Source: Mucilaginibacter sp.
GTDB taxonomy: Bacteria > Bacteroidota > Bacteroidia > Sphingobacteriales > Sphingobacteriaceae
Assembly (NCBI GenBank): GCA_014376655.1
Contig: JACMRC010000097.1
Span: forward strand, 1 to 7,593
Length of the DNA stretch: 7,593 nucleotides
Direction: 5' to 3'
Positions 6,726 to 7,593 of the stretch are shown here, one piece after another. Position numbers and translations under genes: made by a program. The notes beneath the pieces were generated by a model. It was not told where the DNA came from. It did no database searches and saw only the letters and a program-made list of their open reading frames with translations. Numbering within the stretch: the stretch's first letter is position 1; every line of letters starts with the position of its first letter.

Positions 6726-7247
6726 CTATAATTTATCAGGATTATAGTAGGTTGATATTACGTTGTTTACTTCCCGGTATTCATCATGGCGCGTACCATT
6801 ATAACAGCCCGGGCACCAAAATATCATAATAATAGCTTTACCTGTTAGTTTGGTGGTATCAACGCTTTTGGCTATCGGTTTCAGATCAAGCGTTAGGCCG
6901 TCCTGTAATCTTGTGCTTTTCAATCGCATCTGCTGGATAATTTTCATGAGCTGGTATGTTTCCATTTTATGCTTAGGATCTATCCTGGTGATGATACGCT
7001 TCATTTCGGTTTGCCCGATAGGTGTTCCAAACCCGGTTTCGTACTCAAAAGATTTCACCATGGCTGCCGCTTTAACAGAGTCTACTATAGTGCCGTCCCT
7101 TTGGTAAATCTTTCGGTCGGTTACATTTCCAAACATACGGTTCAAATCAGAACCTTTCATACTCATTACTTTTATTGATCTTGTGGTGTCTTGCGCCAGT
7201 ACGGTCGTACTGCAAAAAATCGCAATAGCAAAAAGTATAGGTTTCAT
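6726..7247 (-). CDS. 5' portion of the split thioredoxin-like gene (signal peptide, linker region, CPGC half)
   Basis: 173-aa product if translation stops at the TAG. ATG 7247 is preferred over the in-frame ATG at 7310 because it opens on a clean signal peptide (MKPILFAIAIFCSTTVLAQ, cleavage before DTT) and because the 7310 codon overlaps the end of the upstream gene. Residues about 25-125 are a charged, mostly helical region I do not recognise. Residues 121-148 look like the start of a TlpA-like domain (DLKPIAKSV, then LTGKAIIMIFWCPGC with Cys145 and Cys148). The fragment ends at NPDKL in the loop before the second core strand, so it lacks the cis-Pro and should not fold as a working thioredoxin domain by itself. 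Confidence 0.6.
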   Translation of the reverse strand: MKPILFAIAIFCSTTVLAQDTTRSIKVMSMKGSDLNRMFGNVTDRKIYQRDGTIVDSVKAAAMVKSFEYETGFGTPIGQTEMKRIITRIDPKHKMETYQLMKIIQQMRLKSTRLQDGLTLDLKPIAKSVDTTKLTGKAIIMIFWCPGCYNGTRHDEYREVNNVISTYYNPDKL

Positions 7248-7290
7248 AATTGAATAATCAATGTAATTGGTGATGCAATATAAAGTAAAA

Positions 7291-7593
7291 TTATTGGGGC
7301 TGATACTCAAAAGGCAATTGGTCGCCTATCCTTCTCCGGCTCCAATCGCCTTTTATTAAAAAAGTACGGTAATCTGCATAGCTTCCCCTGCGGTCAATAA
7401 TTGCTTCTTTTAAATAAAGTTTAATGGTCGATCCCTGGTCTGTAAGTACAAAAGTTTTTTTCATAGGCAGATCTCGCTTTGCCTGTACAATGGCGGCCCC
7501 GGCCGGATCATAAGTAGCATACAAATGGTTAAACTTAAACGACACAAACGAGGTATCTATAACATTTACCAATGTGTCAAATTTTACCGGGCG
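7291..7593 (-). CDS. Unrecognised protein, C-terminal 100 residues, cut by right edge
   Basis: The frame is open to the window end (it reads RPVKFDT before the TTG at 7572), so the real start lies outside and this is a C-terminal fragment. I do not recognise a family. The segment looks beta-rich, with alternating hydrophobic residues (SFVSFKFNHLYATYD, KTFVLTDQGSTIKLYLKEA), contains no cysteine and no transmembrane helix, and ends FEYQPQ. It precedes the secreted thioredoxin-like gene by 43 bp on the same strand, which suggests a shared transcript and perhaps a shared periplasmic location; that is inference only. Confidence 0.65.
   Translation of the reverse strand, partial: RPVKFDTLVNVIDTSFVSFKFNHLYATYDPAGAAIVQAKRDLPMKKTFVLTDQGSTIKLYLKEAIIDRRGSYADYRTFLIKGDWSRRRIGDQLPFEYQPQ

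Larger units (their letters stand above)
6492..7247 (-). pseudogene. Secreted thioredoxin-fold (TlpA-like) protein split by an in-frame TAG
   Basis: Read as one frame, this is a 251-codon periplasmic thioredoxin-like gene interrupted only by a TAG at codon 174 (6726-6728). Before it are a signal peptide and a FWCPGC redox motif; directly after it, with no frame change, come VIAIT (next beta strand), RPVIVMTD (with the cis-Pro typical of the fold, Pro217 counting the TAG as a codon) and a C-terminal helix ending KLLKENL. The two parts together make a complete TlpA-like domain and neither is complete alone. A single base change from AAG, GAG or CAG would explain the TAG. The rest of the frame is clean, so the lesion is recent, a sequencing error, or tolerated. 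TlpA-like proteins act in periplasmic thiol reduction or cytochrome c and cofactor maturation; the substrate here is unknown. The gene follows the edge gene by 43 bp on the same strand, so it is likely co-transcribed. Confidence 0.75.

Noticed and set aside
6726..6728. TAG as a pyrrolysine codon
   Set aside because: Pyrrolysine use is not known in this group to my knowledge, and the position is a loop before a beta strand, with no reason for a special residue; a nonsense mutation is simpler.
6850..7178. Plus-strand frames opposite the thioredoxin-like gene
   Set aside because: They overlap the signal-peptide and linker-coding region of the minus-strand gene and show no domain.
5260..7593. 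A cyclic-nucleotide anti-phage (CBASS-like) system around the DAC gene
   Set aside because: There is no effector nuclease, membrane effector or CD-NTase-associated gene beside it; the neighbours are a REP-like repeat and a broken thioredoxin gene.
1..7593. tRNA, rRNA, CRISPR array, riboswitch or insertion-sequence transposase
   Set aside because: I looked on both strands and saw no cloverleaf, regular spaced repeats, known riboswitch core or transposase motif.

Overview
The window reads as a piece of a Bacteroidota chromosome, most likely from the Sphingobacteriaceae (Mucilaginibacter/Pedobacter type). The pointers are a GH95 fucosidase, a TonB-dependent receptor with an N-terminal carboxypeptidase-regulatory-like domain, a Bacteroidota-type promoter (TTG-N20-TATATTTG), few Shine-Dalgarno sites in front of starts, and a REP-like hairpin whose arms begin TGTCATTGCGAGCG. 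The genus is inferred from style, not from a marker gene.

Layout. The left half is on the plus strand. It starts with the C-terminal two thirds of a GH95 alpha-L-fucosidase-type glycoside hydrolase, cut by the window edge. A 284-bp gap with a compound hairpin follows, then an 815-aa siderophore-type TonB-dependent receptor closed by a strong intrinsic terminator. Next is a two-gene operon of an ArsR-family repressor and an SRPBCC/AHSA1-like protein. Its promoter carries two near-identical 16-bp palindromes (GTAACC-N4-GGTTAC), one in the spacer and one across the expected transcription start. The operon ends at an asymmetric inverted repeat (REP/MITE-like).

The right half is on the minus strand and converges on that repeat. 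Nearest to it is a 379-aa protein with a C-terminal diadenylate cyclase (DAC) domain and an N-terminal sensor-like region resembling the DACNV class, so a candidate c-di-AMP synthase; its second motif reads RHL where canonical enzymes have RHR. Upstream of it is a secreted thioredoxin-fold protein whose frame is split by one in-frame TAG between the CPGC motif and the next beta strand, so it is probably a pseudogene, a sequencing error or, less likely, a readthrough gene. At the right edge is the C-terminal 100 codons of an unrecognised protein, probably in one transcript with the thioredoxin gene.

How the genes work together. The ArsR-SRPBCC pair is a clear functional unit. The edge gene and the thioredoxin gene form a likely operon. 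The fucosidase, the receptor and the DAC protein look like separate transcription units, and nothing shows that they form one system. The points most worth a second look are the DAC-domain protein, the TAG-split thioredoxin gene and the double-palindrome promoter.
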